A stretch of DNA of 64,000 nt from an uncultured Lachnospiraceae bacterium. Lineage in GTDB: Bacteria > Bacillota > Clostridia > Lachnospirales > Lachnospiraceae. Under the pieces are notes generated by a model. That model was given only the letters and a program-made list of their open reading frames with translations. It searched no databases and had not been told where the DNA came from. Shown here one piece after another: positions 15,892 through 23,431 of the stretch (position 1 is its first letter; every line of letters starts with the position of its first letter). The stretch is from positions 124,001-188,000 of the forward strand of contig CANBFE010000002.1 in NCBI GenBank assembly GCA_947367855.1, in the 5' to 3' direction. The position numbers were made by a program, and so were the translations under genes.

Positions 15892-16395
15892 ATGTATGAC
15901 CAGCTGACACCCAGCGACATCAGGAAAATGGAGGAGGAGATCGAGCACCGGAAACTGGTGGTGCGCCCCCAGGCCCTGGAGGATGTGAAGGAGGCAAGGG
16001 CCCAGGGGGATCTGAGCGAGAATTTTGAGTATTATGCGGCAAAGAAGTTCAAGAACCAGAATGAGAGCCGGATCCGTTATCTGGAGAGAATGATCAGAAC
16101 GGCAAAAGTGATCTCCGAGGAGTCCGCGGAGGATGAGGTGGGGATGAACAATACGGTAACAGTGGAGTTTCAGGAGGACGGCGCTGTGGAGGTCTATAAG
16201 ATCGTCACAACAGTGCGGGGAAATTCCCTGGAAAACCTGATCAGCAACGAAAGTCCCCTGGGGAAGGCTCTGCTTGGAAAGAAGGAGGGGGACATTGTCC
16301 ACGTCCGGGTAAATGAATCCATGGGATATGATGTAAGGATTGTAAAGATCGAAAATACAGTGGATGACGGCAGCGATAAGATTAGGAGTTTTTAA
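15892..16395 (+). CDS. greA: GreA/GreB family transcription elongation factor
   Basis: Binds the secondary channel of RNA polymerase and stimulates cleavage of backtracked RNA. 167 residues: an N-terminal coiled coil with the acidic tip GDLSENFEYYAAK (D40, E43), then the FKBP-like C-terminal domain with SPLGKALLGKKEGD. The start at 15892 has GGAGGA 7 nt upstream; the frame is open further upstream but overlaps the preceding gene. The C-terminal end departs slightly from canonical GreA, so it may be one of two paralogues. Its stop codon directly abuts the next start. Confidence 0.92.
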   Translation: MYDQLTPSDIRKMEEEIEHRKLVVRPQALEDVKEARAQGDLSENFEYYAAKKFKNQNESRIRYLERMIRTAKVISEESAEDEVGMNNTVTVEFQEDGAVEVYKIVTTVRGNSLENLISNESPLGKALLGKKEGDIVHVRVNESMGYDVRIVKIENTVDDGSDKIRSF

Positions 16396-17898
16396 ATGAA
16401 AAAATATCTGTTATTTGATTTGGATGGAACTTTGACGGATCCGAAGGAGGGAATCTGCTCCTGTGTGCAGTATGCCCTGGCTTCTTTTGGAATAGAGGAG
16501 CCGGACCTGGACAAGCTTGAGCCCTTTATCGGTCCGCCCTTAAAGGACAGTTTTATGAAGTATTATCACATGGACGGGGATCAGGCCCAGGCCGCCGTGG
16601 AAAAGTACAGGGAACGGTTCCGGGACAGGGGAATCTTCGAAAACAAACTCTATGAGGGGATACCGGAAATGCTGCGGGTCCTGCAGTCCAGGGGGATGTT
16701 CCTCGGGGTGGCGTCAAGCAAGCCCACGGTGTTTGTGAACCGGATTCTGGAGCACTTTCAGATAGCAAAATATTTTAAAGTGGTGGTGGGAAGCGAACTG
16801 GACGGCACCAGAACCGGTAAGGACCAGGTGGTTTCCGAGGCTCTGAGTCAGCTGTTCGGAAACGGGCCTGTGGAGAAGGATAAGGTCTATATGATCGGGG
16901 ACAGATGTTTTGACGTGGAGGGCGCCCATGCCATGGGAATAGAGGCAGTGGGGGTCACCTATGGGTATGGCGGCATGGAGGAGCTGAGGGAAGCCAGAGC
17001 GGATTATATTGTCCGTTCCGTGGAGGAGCTGCAGAAATTTCTGCTCAGGGGCACGGAGGAACAGGCGAAGCTGACTACAGCGCAGAAGATAGGACAGATT
17101 CTGCTTCCCTTTGTCATATTCACCATGGTGAGAAACATAGTACTGTACATAATGGTTATCCTTCTGGGAAACATAGGAACCAGAACTTCCGGGGGAGATT
17201 TTCTGTTTCTGAGAAATGCAAGCGGAGAACTGGAAGGGCTTACGATAAATGCGGCGCAGCTGTCTTCCGCCGCAGGGTTTGCAGTCAGCGCCCTGGCCCT
17301 TATGAAGATTGCCCGGAAAACCATTTCCAGAACCGCTCAGGACATGAAGCTGACGCATATCAAGGGGGAACCGGCGAAGCATTATGCCTTCCTGGGAATG
17401 GCTGCAGTGGGATTTACAGTGGGACTGAATCTGCTGCTGCAGCTGGCGGGAACGGTGGCAAGTTCCGAGGCTTACCAGGAGGTGGCCCAGGCGCAGTATG
17501 CAGTCTGGTTTCCACTGGGGCTGTTCTGTTACGGAGTCATAACGCCCCTGGCGGAGGAACTGCTGTTCCGGGGGATTTTCTATAACTGTTTCAGGCGTTA
17601 TATGAAGCTGCCTGCTGCAATGGTAATGTCCGCGGCCCTGTTTGCCATGTACCACGGCAATTCGGTGCAGGGAATCTACGGATTTCTGATGGGCTGCCTT
17701 ATGGTGTACGCCTATGAGTATTTCGGGGATTTCAGGATGCCGCTGGCTGTCCATATGCTGGCTAACCTGCTGGCTTACGGGATTAGCTTTCTGGGGACGG
17801 GAATTCCACAGGGGGCATACTGGCCGGTCTGTATTGTAAGCCTGGTCTGCGGGGGCGCAGGGCTGTGGCTGTTGGATAAGGAAAAGAAAGTATTCTGA
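16396..17898 (+). CDS. HAD phosphatase fused to a CPBP intramembrane protease
   Basis: A 500-residue two-domain protein. Residues 1-216 are a soluble HAD hydrolase of the phosphoglycolate phosphatase type: FDLDGTLTD (nucleophile D8, acid D10), ASSKP (107-110) and IGDRCFD (167-173). Residues about 230-500 are an integral membrane CPBP (CAAX protease/bacteriocin-processing) domain with EELLFRG (E387, E388, R392), FAMYHGN (H420) and HMLAN (H453, N457), all the catalytic motifs. I see no frameshift or internal stop, so the fusion appears genuine. It starts immediately after the greA stop, with AGGAG 7 nt upstream. The substrates are unknown. Confidence 0.88.
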   Translation: MKKYLLFDLDGTLTDPKEGICSCVQYALASFGIEEPDLDKLEPFIGPPLKDSFMKYYHMDGDQAQAAVEKYRERFRDRGIFENKLYEGIPEMLRVLQSRGMFLGVASSKPTVFVNRILEHFQIAKYFKVVVGSELDGTRTGKDQVVSEALSQLFGNGPVEKDKVYMIGDRCFDVEGAHAMGIEAVGVTYGYGGMEELREARADYIVRSVEELQKFLLRGTEEQAKLTTAQKIGQILLPFVIFTMVRNIVLYIMVILLGNIGTRTSGGDFLFLRNASGELEGLTINAAQLSSAAGFAVSALALMKIARKTISRTAQDMKLTHIKGEPAKHYAFLGMAAVGFTVGLNLLLQLAGTVASSEAYQEVAQAQYAVWFPLGLFCYGVITPLAEELLFRGIFYNCFRRYMKLPAAMVMSAALFAMYHGNSVQGIYGFLMGCLMVYAYEYFGDFRMPLAVHMLANLLAYGISFLGTGIPQGAYWPVCIVSLVCGGAGLWLLDKEKKVF

Positions 17899-17911
17899 GG
17901 ATGGAGGATAC

Positions 17912-18739
17912 ATGAAGTTTTCGATTATAACGGTCTGCCTGAATCCCGGGGAAAAGCTGGATGCCACTCTGGAGAGTATTCTGAGGCAGAGATGCAAAGA
18001 TGCGGAAGTCATTCTGAAGGACGGGGGCAGCAGCGACGGATCCGTGGCAAGATGGCAGCAGGCGCATCAGTCAGGACAGGATGGAGTGCGTGTCAGAGTT
18101 TTCATTCAGCCGGACAAGGGCATCTATGATGCCATGAACCAGGCGGCAGCCCATGCGGAGGGCGAGTTTCTGCTGTATTTGAACTGCGGGGATATATTTC
18201 CGGATAAAGGAGTGCTGGAGCGGACGGCGCGGGTTCTTGAGGAGGAACGGCAGGCGGGGACGGACATGGAGCGTCTGGTGCTGTACGGGGATACCTTCAG
18301 CGGGAAAAACCGTGTCACCGTGGCTTCACCGCCTGTGATTGACGGGTTTGCCTGTTACCGCAATATTCCCTGCCATCAGTCCTGCTTCTACAGCGCCGGG
18401 CTCTGCAGGGAGAAGCCCTATGATCTGCGGTACAGGATCAGGGCGGATTACGACCACTTTCTCTGGTGCTTTTACCGGGCCGGGGCAAAAATGCGGCATA
18501 TGGATTTTCCGGTGGCCCTTTACGAAGGGGGCGGTTATTCCGAGAGCAAAAAGAACAGGGCGTTGGATGCTCAGGAGCACAGGCAGATTACGGGGGAATA
18601 TATGTCCGGAAGGGAACGGCTGCGCTATCGGGCCGTGATGGCTGTCACCCTGGCCCCGCTGCGGCGGGGCATGGCAGAGAGCAGAATCTTCTCCGGCGTC
18701 TACCATTGGCTGAAAGAACGGATTTACCACAGTATGTGA
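17912..18739 (+). CDS. Family 2 glycosyltransferase
   Basis: Cytoplasmic GT-A fold glycosyltransferase of 275 residues. It starts with FSIITVCLNPGEKLDATLESI, typical of GT2; the nucleotide-sugar-binding part has LKDGGSSDGS and the later DKGIYDAMNQ segment. A DYDHFLW motif follows in the acceptor half. This pattern matches GT2 enzymes of the WcaA/colanic acid type, so an exopolysaccharide or glycan role is likely but the sugar is unknown. GGAGGA lies before the start, 14 bp after the HAD-CPBP stop, suggesting one transcript. A terminator follows. Confidence 0.88.
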   Translation: MKFSIITVCLNPGEKLDATLESILRQRCKDAEVILKDGGSSDGSVARWQQAHQSGQDGVRVRVFIQPDKGIYDAMNQAAAHAEGEFLLYLNCGDIFPDKGVLERTARVLEEERQAGTDMERLVLYGDTFSGKNRVTVASPPVIDGFACYRNIPCHQSCFYSAGLCREKPYDLRYRIRADYDHFLWCFYRAGAKMRHMDFPVALYEGGGYSESKKNRALDAQEHRQITGEYMSGRERLRYRAVMAVTLAPLRRGMAESRIFSGVYHWLKERIYHSM

Positions 18740-18795
18740 AGAACCCGTGACAGAAGATAAAAGACTGAGAAGAATAAGTTCGGACAGGTCAGGTA

Positions 18796-18837
18796 AAGAC
18801 GCAGTGGAGTGCAGAAGAGGCTCTGATGCGTCTTTTT
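18796..18837 (+). terminator. Rho-independent terminator after the glycosyltransferase
   Basis: Arms AAAGACGCA (18796-18804) and TGCGTCTTT (18827-18835) form a perfect 9-bp stem, followed by more T residues. The loop is 22 nt and may pair further. It closes the greA-to-glycosyltransferase transcript before the arg promoter. Confidence 0.75.
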
Positions 18838-18841
18838 ACGT

Positions 18842-18904
18842 GGGATTCTTATTCAGGGATGAATAAATATGCAATAATTTGTTTTAACAGTGGACTTTTA
18901 TTCA
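18842..18904. promoter_or_regulatory. Candidate ARG boxes (ArgR operators) before argC
   Basis: Three 14-mers resemble the ARG-box pattern TGAATAATTATTCA: GGGATTCTTATTCA (18842-18855), TGAATAAATATGCA (18860-18873) and TGGACTTTTATTCA (18891-18904). The first two create a perfect TTATTCA-4-TGAATAA inverted repeat. The third overlaps the -35 region. They fit arginine-dependent repression. Confidence 0.45.
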
Positions 18905-18918
18905 AAACATGTTATACT
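18891..18918 (+). promoter_or_regulatory. argC promoter
   Basis: TGGACT (18891-18896), a 16-bp spacer, and TATACT (18913-18918), about 50 bp before argC. The -35 overlaps a candidate ARG box. Confidence 0.5.
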
Positions 18919-18971
18919 AACAGAGGATGTCCTGGTAATGGGCATAAAAAGGAGAGAAACGAGGAGAAGAG

Positions 18972-20030
18972 ATGATAAAGGCAGGCATAATCGGGGCGAC
19001 AGGATATGCGGGAGGAGAGCTTGTCAGACTTCTGGCAAACCACAGGGAGGCAGAGATTGTCTGGTACGGCTCCCGCAGTTATATAGATAAAAAATACCAT
19101 GAGGTATATCAGAACATGTTCCGCATTGTGGAGGATGTGTGCAGGGACGACAATCTGGAGGAACTGGCGCAGCAGGTGGACGTCATTTTCACGGCTACGC
19201 CCCAGGGCTTCCTGGCGGGCATTCTGACGGAGGAGATTTTGTCTAAAGTAAAAATCGTTGATTTGTCAGCGGATTACCGGATAAAAGATGTGAAGGTATA
19301 TGAAAAATGGTACGGGATTCAGCACAAATCCCCTCAGTTTATACCGGAGGCGGTATACGGACTGTGCGAGGTGAACCGGGATCAGATAACCCCGTCCACC
19401 AGACTGGTGGCAAATCCGGGCTGCTATACCACCTGCTCCATTCTGACTGCCTATCCTCTGGTGAAGGAGGGGCTGATTGACGTGGATACCCTGATCATCG
19501 ACGCCAAGTCCGGAACCTCCGGGGCAGGGCGGGGGGCAAAGGTGCCAAATCTGTTCTGCGAAGTGAATGAGAATATCAAGGCCTACGGCGTGGCGGGCCA
19601 CAGGCATACCCCGGAGATTGAGGAGCAGCTTGGATATGCGGGAAACTGTGAAGTGATGATCAATTTTACACCCCATCTGGTGCCCATGAACAGGGGAATT
19701 CTGGTGACGGAATATGCGAAGCTGAAGAGGAAAGATGACGGCGCGCTGCCCTCCTGGGAAGAGGTCCGCGCCGCCTATGACAAATACTATGCCGGAGAGA
19801 AGTTTGTCCGGGTTCTGGAAAGAAATCTGTGTCCTGAGACCAGGTGGGTGGAGGGCAGCAATTATGTGGATGTGAATTTCGTGATAGATGAGCGAACCGG
19901 ACGGGTGATTATGATGGGAGCGCTGGACAATCTGGTGAAGGGCGCCGCAGGACAGGCCTTGCAGAATATGAATCTGCTGTTCGGGCTGAAGGAGAGCGAA
20001 GGACTGGAGCTGGTGCCCAGTTTTCCGTAG
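18972..20030 (+). CDS. argC: N-acetyl-gamma-glutamyl-phosphate reductase
   Basis: Third enzyme of ornithine/arginine synthesis; NADPH-dependent reduction of N-acetylglutamyl phosphate to the semialdehyde. 352 residues. GATGYAGGEL (8-17) is the dinucleotide-binding loop, NPGCYTT holds the catalytic Cys151, and GHRHTPEI contains the conserved His. This is the type 1 form, about 345 residues long. Ribosome site GAGGAGAAG precedes the start. In most Firmicutes argJ, argB and argD follow directly; here five unrelated genes (3.4 kb) intervene. Confidence 0.96.
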   Translation: MIKAGIIGATGYAGGELVRLLANHREAEIVWYGSRSYIDKKYHEVYQNMFRIVEDVCRDDNLEELAQQVDVIFTATPQGFLAGILTEEILSKVKIVDLSADYRIKDVKVYEKWYGIQHKSPQFIPEAVYGLCEVNRDQITPSTRLVANPGCYTTCSILTAYPLVKEGLIDVDTLIIDAKSGTSGAGRGAKVPNLFCEVNENIKAYGVAGHRHTPEIEEQLGYAGNCEVMINFTPHLVPMNRGILVTEYAKLKRKDDGALPSWEEVRAAYDKYYAGEKFVRVLERNLCPETRWVEGSNYVDVNFVIDERTGRVIMMGALDNLVKGAAGQALQNMNLLFGLKESEGLELVPSFP

Positions 20031-20057
20031 AGTATGTTTGAAAAAGGGGGCTGTTCT

Positions 20058-21107
20058 ATGAATTTTGAAGAAATTCTGATTTGTCTGGACATGCACGGCT
20101 GTCCCAACCGCTGCAGACATTGTTGGCTGGGGACTACTCCCAACGGCAATATGCCGGTTTCGGAACTGGCATTTGCGGCAGAGGAATTCAGGCCCTTTAC
20201 AGAGGGGCTGCAGGTCTATGACTGGTACCGCGAACCGGATTATCCGGAGAACTACCAAGAGCTTTTTGCCGTCTGCAACCGGCTTTCCGACAGGCCCGGA
20301 GAGCACTTTGAACTGGCAAGCTTCTGGCGGCTTGTGCGGGACAGGGAGTATGGGAAGTGGCTTTCTTCCCTGGGACTGAAAGCAGTTCAGCTGACTTTGT
20401 TCGGCTCTGCGGAAACCACTGATTTTTATGTGGGCAGGAAGGGCGCTTACCGGGAGATCCTGGAAGCCATGGATATCCTGATTGAGAATAAAATCTCTCC
20501 CCGCATCCAGGTTTTTGTGAACCGGAACAATATAGGGGAATTGGGACATATTGAAAATCTGATCAGAGAGCAGGAGCTGGAGGCGCGCTGCAGGGCCTTC
20601 GGAGGGGCGTTTTCCTGCTTCCTCCATCAGGGTTCCTGTGACGGGGAAAATGAAAAATGGTATGACGCATGGATTACACAGGAGGATTTGGAGAAAATTC
20701 CGCCTTTTTTGGAAGCGCATACCTTAAGGCATTTCGGAAAAGAAACCCTCACGGATGTATTCGGGAGGACAGAGCAGGCACTTTACGAAGAGCTGACCGC
20801 AGATACCTCCACAGCAAGCTATGTAAGCCAAAGTCCGGTTTTTTACATAGATAAGGATTTTAACGTATATCCGAATATTTCCACGCCTGCGCCTCATTGG
20901 TGCCTGGGCAATCTGAAACGGGACGGCGCCGGGGCAGTGCTTGAAAACTATGCGGAGAGCAGAAGCGCAGCGCAGCATACCCGCCTGACGGTTCCCCTTT
21001 GTGAGATTGTGAAGGCCCGGGGGGACAGGGCCGGCCGAGGACTGTTTGGCAGAGAGGATTATATTGAGCTTATGCTGAACCGGTACTGCAGGGAAATGGG
21101 AAAATAG
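20058..21107 (+). CDS. Radical SAM protein of unknown function
   Basis: A 349-residue protein with a CxxxCxxC cluster motif near the N-terminus (C15, C19, C22 in CPNRCRHCW). The cluster binds a 4Fe-4S centre that cleaves S-adenosylmethionine. ATG 20058 is chosen because AGGGGG lies about 8 nt upstream; the frame could begin at 20034, without a ribosome site. Later features are FGSAETTDFYVGRKGAY, typical of the barrel after a MoaA-like core, and a C-terminal HWCLGN that hints at a SPASM-like part. No peptide precursor gene is seen beside it. It follows argC by 27 bp and probably shares its transcript. Function unknown. Confidence 0.8.
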   Translation: MNFEEILICLDMHGCPNRCRHCWLGTTPNGNMPVSELAFAAEEFRPFTEGLQVYDWYREPDYPENYQELFAVCNRLSDRPGEHFELASFWRLVRDREYGKWLSSLGLKAVQLTLFGSAETTDFYVGRKGAYREILEAMDILIENKISPRIQVFVNRNNIGELGHIENLIREQELEARCRAFGGAFSCFLHQGSCDGENEKWYDAWITQEDLEKIPPFLEAHTLRHFGKETLTDVFGRTEQALYEELTADTSTASYVSQSPVFYIDKDFNVYPNISTPAPHWCLGNLKRDGAGAVLENYAESRSAAQHTRLTVPLCEIVKARGDRAGRGLFGREDYIELMLNRYCREMGK

Positions 21108-21183
21108 GCTTTAAGACAGTCTGCAGGAAAAAGTACCGGGCAGTCCGGAATCGGACAGGACGAGAAGGGGGTAGGGAACAAAC

Positions 21184-21669
21184 ATGCATTTTACATACTG
21201 TCCCCATTGCGGGAATAAACTGATTCAGAAGGAAATCGGTGACGAGGGGCTGATTCCCTTCTGTCAACAATGCAGCGTCCCGTTATGGGACATGTTCACC
21301 ACATCGGTTATCTGCGCAGTGGTGAATGAAGAAAGGGAGGTGGCCCTGATACGGCAGGGCTATGTCTCGGCCACAAAGCATGTCTGTGTGGCGGGCATCA
21401 TGAAGCCGGGGGAATCGGCAGAGGAAACCGCGGTCAGGGAGATACGGGAGGAAATCGGCCAGGAAGTGGTGAAATTGGAATACATCCGCAGTTTTCCCTA
21501 TCCCCAAAAGGAAATGCTCATGCTGGGCTACAAGGCCACGGTGAAAAAGGCGGATTTTCGGCTTTCCGGGGAGGTGGACTCCGCGGCCTGGGTGAAATAT
21601 GAGGACGCCCTGGACAAGCTGCGGGAGGGCAGTATCGCCTGGCAGCTGGTGCGGGAGGCTATTGGATAG
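21184..21669 (+). CDS. NudC-like Nudix hydrolase with zinc ribbon
   Basis: A 161-residue pyrophosphohydrolase. The N-terminal zinc ribbon has two Cys pairs (CPHC at 6-9, CQQC at 27-30). The Nudix box is GIMKPGESAEETAVREIREE, continuing with IG, which fits GX5EX7REUXEEXGU. After it, SFPYPQKEMLM resembles the SQPWPFPxSLM motif of NAD(H) pyrophosphatase NudC, so NAD(H) or a capped RNA could be the substrate. It is shorter than E. coli NudC (257 residues), lacking the N-terminal domain. GGGGG lies before the start. Confidence 0.85.
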   Translation: MHFTYCPHCGNKLIQKEIGDEGLIPFCQQCSVPLWDMFTTSVICAVVNEEREVALIRQGYVSATKHVCVAGIMKPGESAEETAVREIREEIGQEVVKLEYIRSFPYPQKEMLMLGYKATVKKADFRLSGEVDSAAWVKYEDALDKLREGSIAWQLVREAIG

Positions 21670-21690
21670 AAAGATTGTATCGAAAAAATA

Positions 21691-21719
21691 TTGTTCTTTC
21701 CGGGCAAACGGTGTATACT
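21691..21719 (+). promoter_or_regulatory. Sigma-A promoter for the gene at 21778
   Basis: TTGTTC (21691-21696), a 17-bp spacer, and TATACT (21714-21719). It gives the next gene its own transcript and rules out a start as early as 21691. Confidence 0.6.
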
Positions 21720-21777
21720 GGTAAAGCTTACGGATAAAAATGATGGAAAAAGATGGAATAAAGGAAATCGTGAGTAC

Positions 21778-22239
21778 ATGAAAACAATAGAAAGATTGAA
21801 CAATGGGGATTTCATATTCATTGATTTGTTCGGCAAAGAGGAAAAGGTTACGGTTTTTTCGGCCGGTGACAACAAATATGACGAAAACGGAAATTGTAAA
21901 AAGGACGGATTCGCACTGTCTGAGGAAGAAATAGCCTGTCTCAACTGGTTCATCCAAAATGTCAGAATTGAAGACTATAGGAATGTAATAACAGAATATT
22001 GCAATGAACAGTATGATGTGATTGGCGAAGAAGGGATAGAGGAAGCGGATATCGAGAAGGAGATTTCCATTTCTGCCATTGCTGTCAATATCAGCAGAAT
22101 AACCCAGTCCAAAGATGGGTTTGTCTATCCTGAAATCTCGTTTTATGGGGATTGTGAATGTGACCCGGAACACGGTATCTGTATTGGATTCCGGGATAAA
22201 AAATTTCTGGGAATCCACTCCCAGGACTGGACATTATGA
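21778..22239 (+). CDS. DUF6985-like protein, possible orphan immunity protein
   Basis: A 153-residue soluble acidic protein. The C-terminal part (ISFYGDCECDPEHGICIGF, then HSQDWTL) resembles DUF6985-type proteins, which occur as immunity proteins next to polymorphic toxins; this assignment is from memory and uncertain. The start at 21778 lies downstream of its own promoter, with AAAGGA about 13 nt away. The gene is clearly more A+T-rich than its neighbours, with many AAT, ATA and GAA codons, suggesting acquisition by transfer. No toxin gene is adjacent. Confidence 0.6.
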   Translation: MKTIERLNNGDFIFIDLFGKEEKVTVFSAGDNKYDENGNCKKDGFALSEEEIACLNWFIQNVRIEDYRNVITEYCNEQYDVIGEEGIEEADIEKEISISAIAVNISRITQSKDGFVYPEISFYGDCECDPEHGICIGFRDKKFLGIHSQDWTL

Positions 22240-22266
22240 TGAACATAAAACAGAAAAACGGGTGAA

Positions 22267-22734
22267 ATGATGAACGATAAAACGTTTACGATCAAAACCA
22301 TGACAATAGAAGATTATCAGGGACTCTATGCCCTGTGGAAAACCATCCGGGGTTTCGGCATGCGCAGCATAGACGACTCCCGGGAGGGAGTGGAACGCTT
22401 TCTCAGACGAAATCCAACCACCAGTGTGGTGGCTGTGGACGGGGAGGGCGTCATTGTGGGCGGCATCCTCTGCGGCCATGACGGCAGACGGGGCTGTCTG
22501 TACCATGTGTGCGTCCGGGAGGACTGGCGCAGGCAGGGCATCGGCAAGGCCATGGTGGTTCACTGCATGAACGCATTGAAGGAGGAGCAGGTGAACAAGG
22601 TCAGCCTTATCGCCTTTACCGCCAACGACATCGGAAATGCTTTCTGGAACCGCATCGGATGGACCAGGCGGGAAGATCTGAATTATTATGATTTCACGCT
22701 GAATGAGGCGAACATAACGGCATTTAACCGGTAA
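22267..22734 (+). CDS. GNAT family N-acetyltransferase
   Basis: A 155-residue acetyl-CoA-dependent acyltransferase. The acetyl-CoA-binding motif A is VREDWRRQGIGKAMV (Q/RxxGxG/A), after the beta-4 strand CLYHVCV. The C-terminal FWNRIGWTRREDLNYYDF is typical of small-molecule or RimI-like GNATs. The substrate cannot be predicted. Paired start codons at 22267 and 22270; the ribosome site GGGTGA is weak. It lies between arg genes, but nothing ties it to N-acetylglutamate synthesis, which ArgJ performs. Confidence 0.85.
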   Translation: MMNDKTFTIKTMTIEDYQGLYALWKTIRGFGMRSIDDSREGVERFLRRNPTTSVVAVDGEGVIVGGILCGHDGRRGCLYHVCVREDWRRQGIGKAMVVHCMNALKEEQVNKVSLIAFTANDIGNAFWNRIGWTRREDLNYYDFTLNEANITAFNR

Positions 22735-22765
22735 GCGCATACAGGATGCTGAAAGGAGAAAACAT

Positions 22766-23377
22766 ATGTGTGAATGCGGGATTCAGATTCCTGATAGTAT
22801 GTATTTTTCATCACCGAAGGATATCGAAACTGAATATCTTTCGGCGGAAGTGACGGGCCAGGTATTTATGTCTCCGTGGATTGGTATTTCATCTTTATTT
22901 ATCATTGACAGGCACAGGGAGGTTCAGGACTATTTCCGGAAAATCCTGCTCTCCCGGCGTATGGAACTGTTATCCTGCAATTATAATATTGACTACGACG
23001 AATGGGAAATTCAGGAGCCGGACAGGTTAGGCTGTCCTTTCAGGGAAGCGCATCTGCGGCACAATGTGGAAGCATTTGCGCATGTGCAGCCACTGCGGTC
23101 CCTCTCGTCCGGATTTATCTATAAACTGGATGTATCAGGAATAAAGGAAGAATTACAGCTTTATGTCACACAGGATGCGGACCGGGAGCTTGTGTATACG
23201 GGAAAGGAAAAAATACCCGTTGTCGATAAGATCTCCCATACCATCCACTGGGAGCTGTCCTACAGGGAGGATTTTGCCTGCCAGGGGAAGCTCTCTGCCC
23301 GGGACCTGGATTCGGGAGAGGTGCGAGAAGTGTTTTCTTCAGATTTATGTCGTGAGCTGCGTGAGGAAAGGCATTAA
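22766..23377 (+). CDS. Hypothetical protein, 203 residues
   Basis: I do not recognise this protein. It is soluble, mixed alpha/beta, with no signal peptide or membrane helix. The N-terminus has a Cys pair (MCECG) and the middle one more (CNYN). Aromatic-rich stretches (IGISSLFIIDRHREVQDYF, NYNIDYDEWEI) suggest a structured domain. AAAGGAG lies 7 nt before ATG 22766. It follows the GNAT gene by 31 bp and precedes argJ by 54 bp. It may be part of the same imported segment as the gene at 21778. Confidence 0.65.
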   Translation: MCECGIQIPDSMYFSSPKDIETEYLSAEVTGQVFMSPWIGISSLFIIDRHREVQDYFRKILLSRRMELLSCNYNIDYDEWEIQEPDRLGCPFREAHLRHNVEAFAHVQPLRSLSSGFIYKLDVSGIKEELQLYVTQDADRELVYTGKEKIPVVDKISHTIHWELSYREDFACQGKLSARDLDSGEVREVFSSDLCRELREERH

Positions 23378-23431
23378 CAGGGTAAGAAAAAGGGAGAAGC
23401 CACCTATAAATATGACGAAAAGAGGGCAATT

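Noticed and set aside
16714..18012. Open frame of 432 codons on the minus strand
   Set aside because: Shadow of the HAD-CPBP gene, whose catalytic motifs are all intact on the plus strand.
19266..20720. Open frame of 484 codons on the minus strand
   Set aside because: Antisense to argC and the radical SAM gene, both clearly real; no motif.
22267..22734. GNAT gene as an N-acetylglutamate synthase (argA) within the arg region
   Set aside because: It has a generic small GNAT sequence, and ArgJ in this window already supplies the acetylation step.
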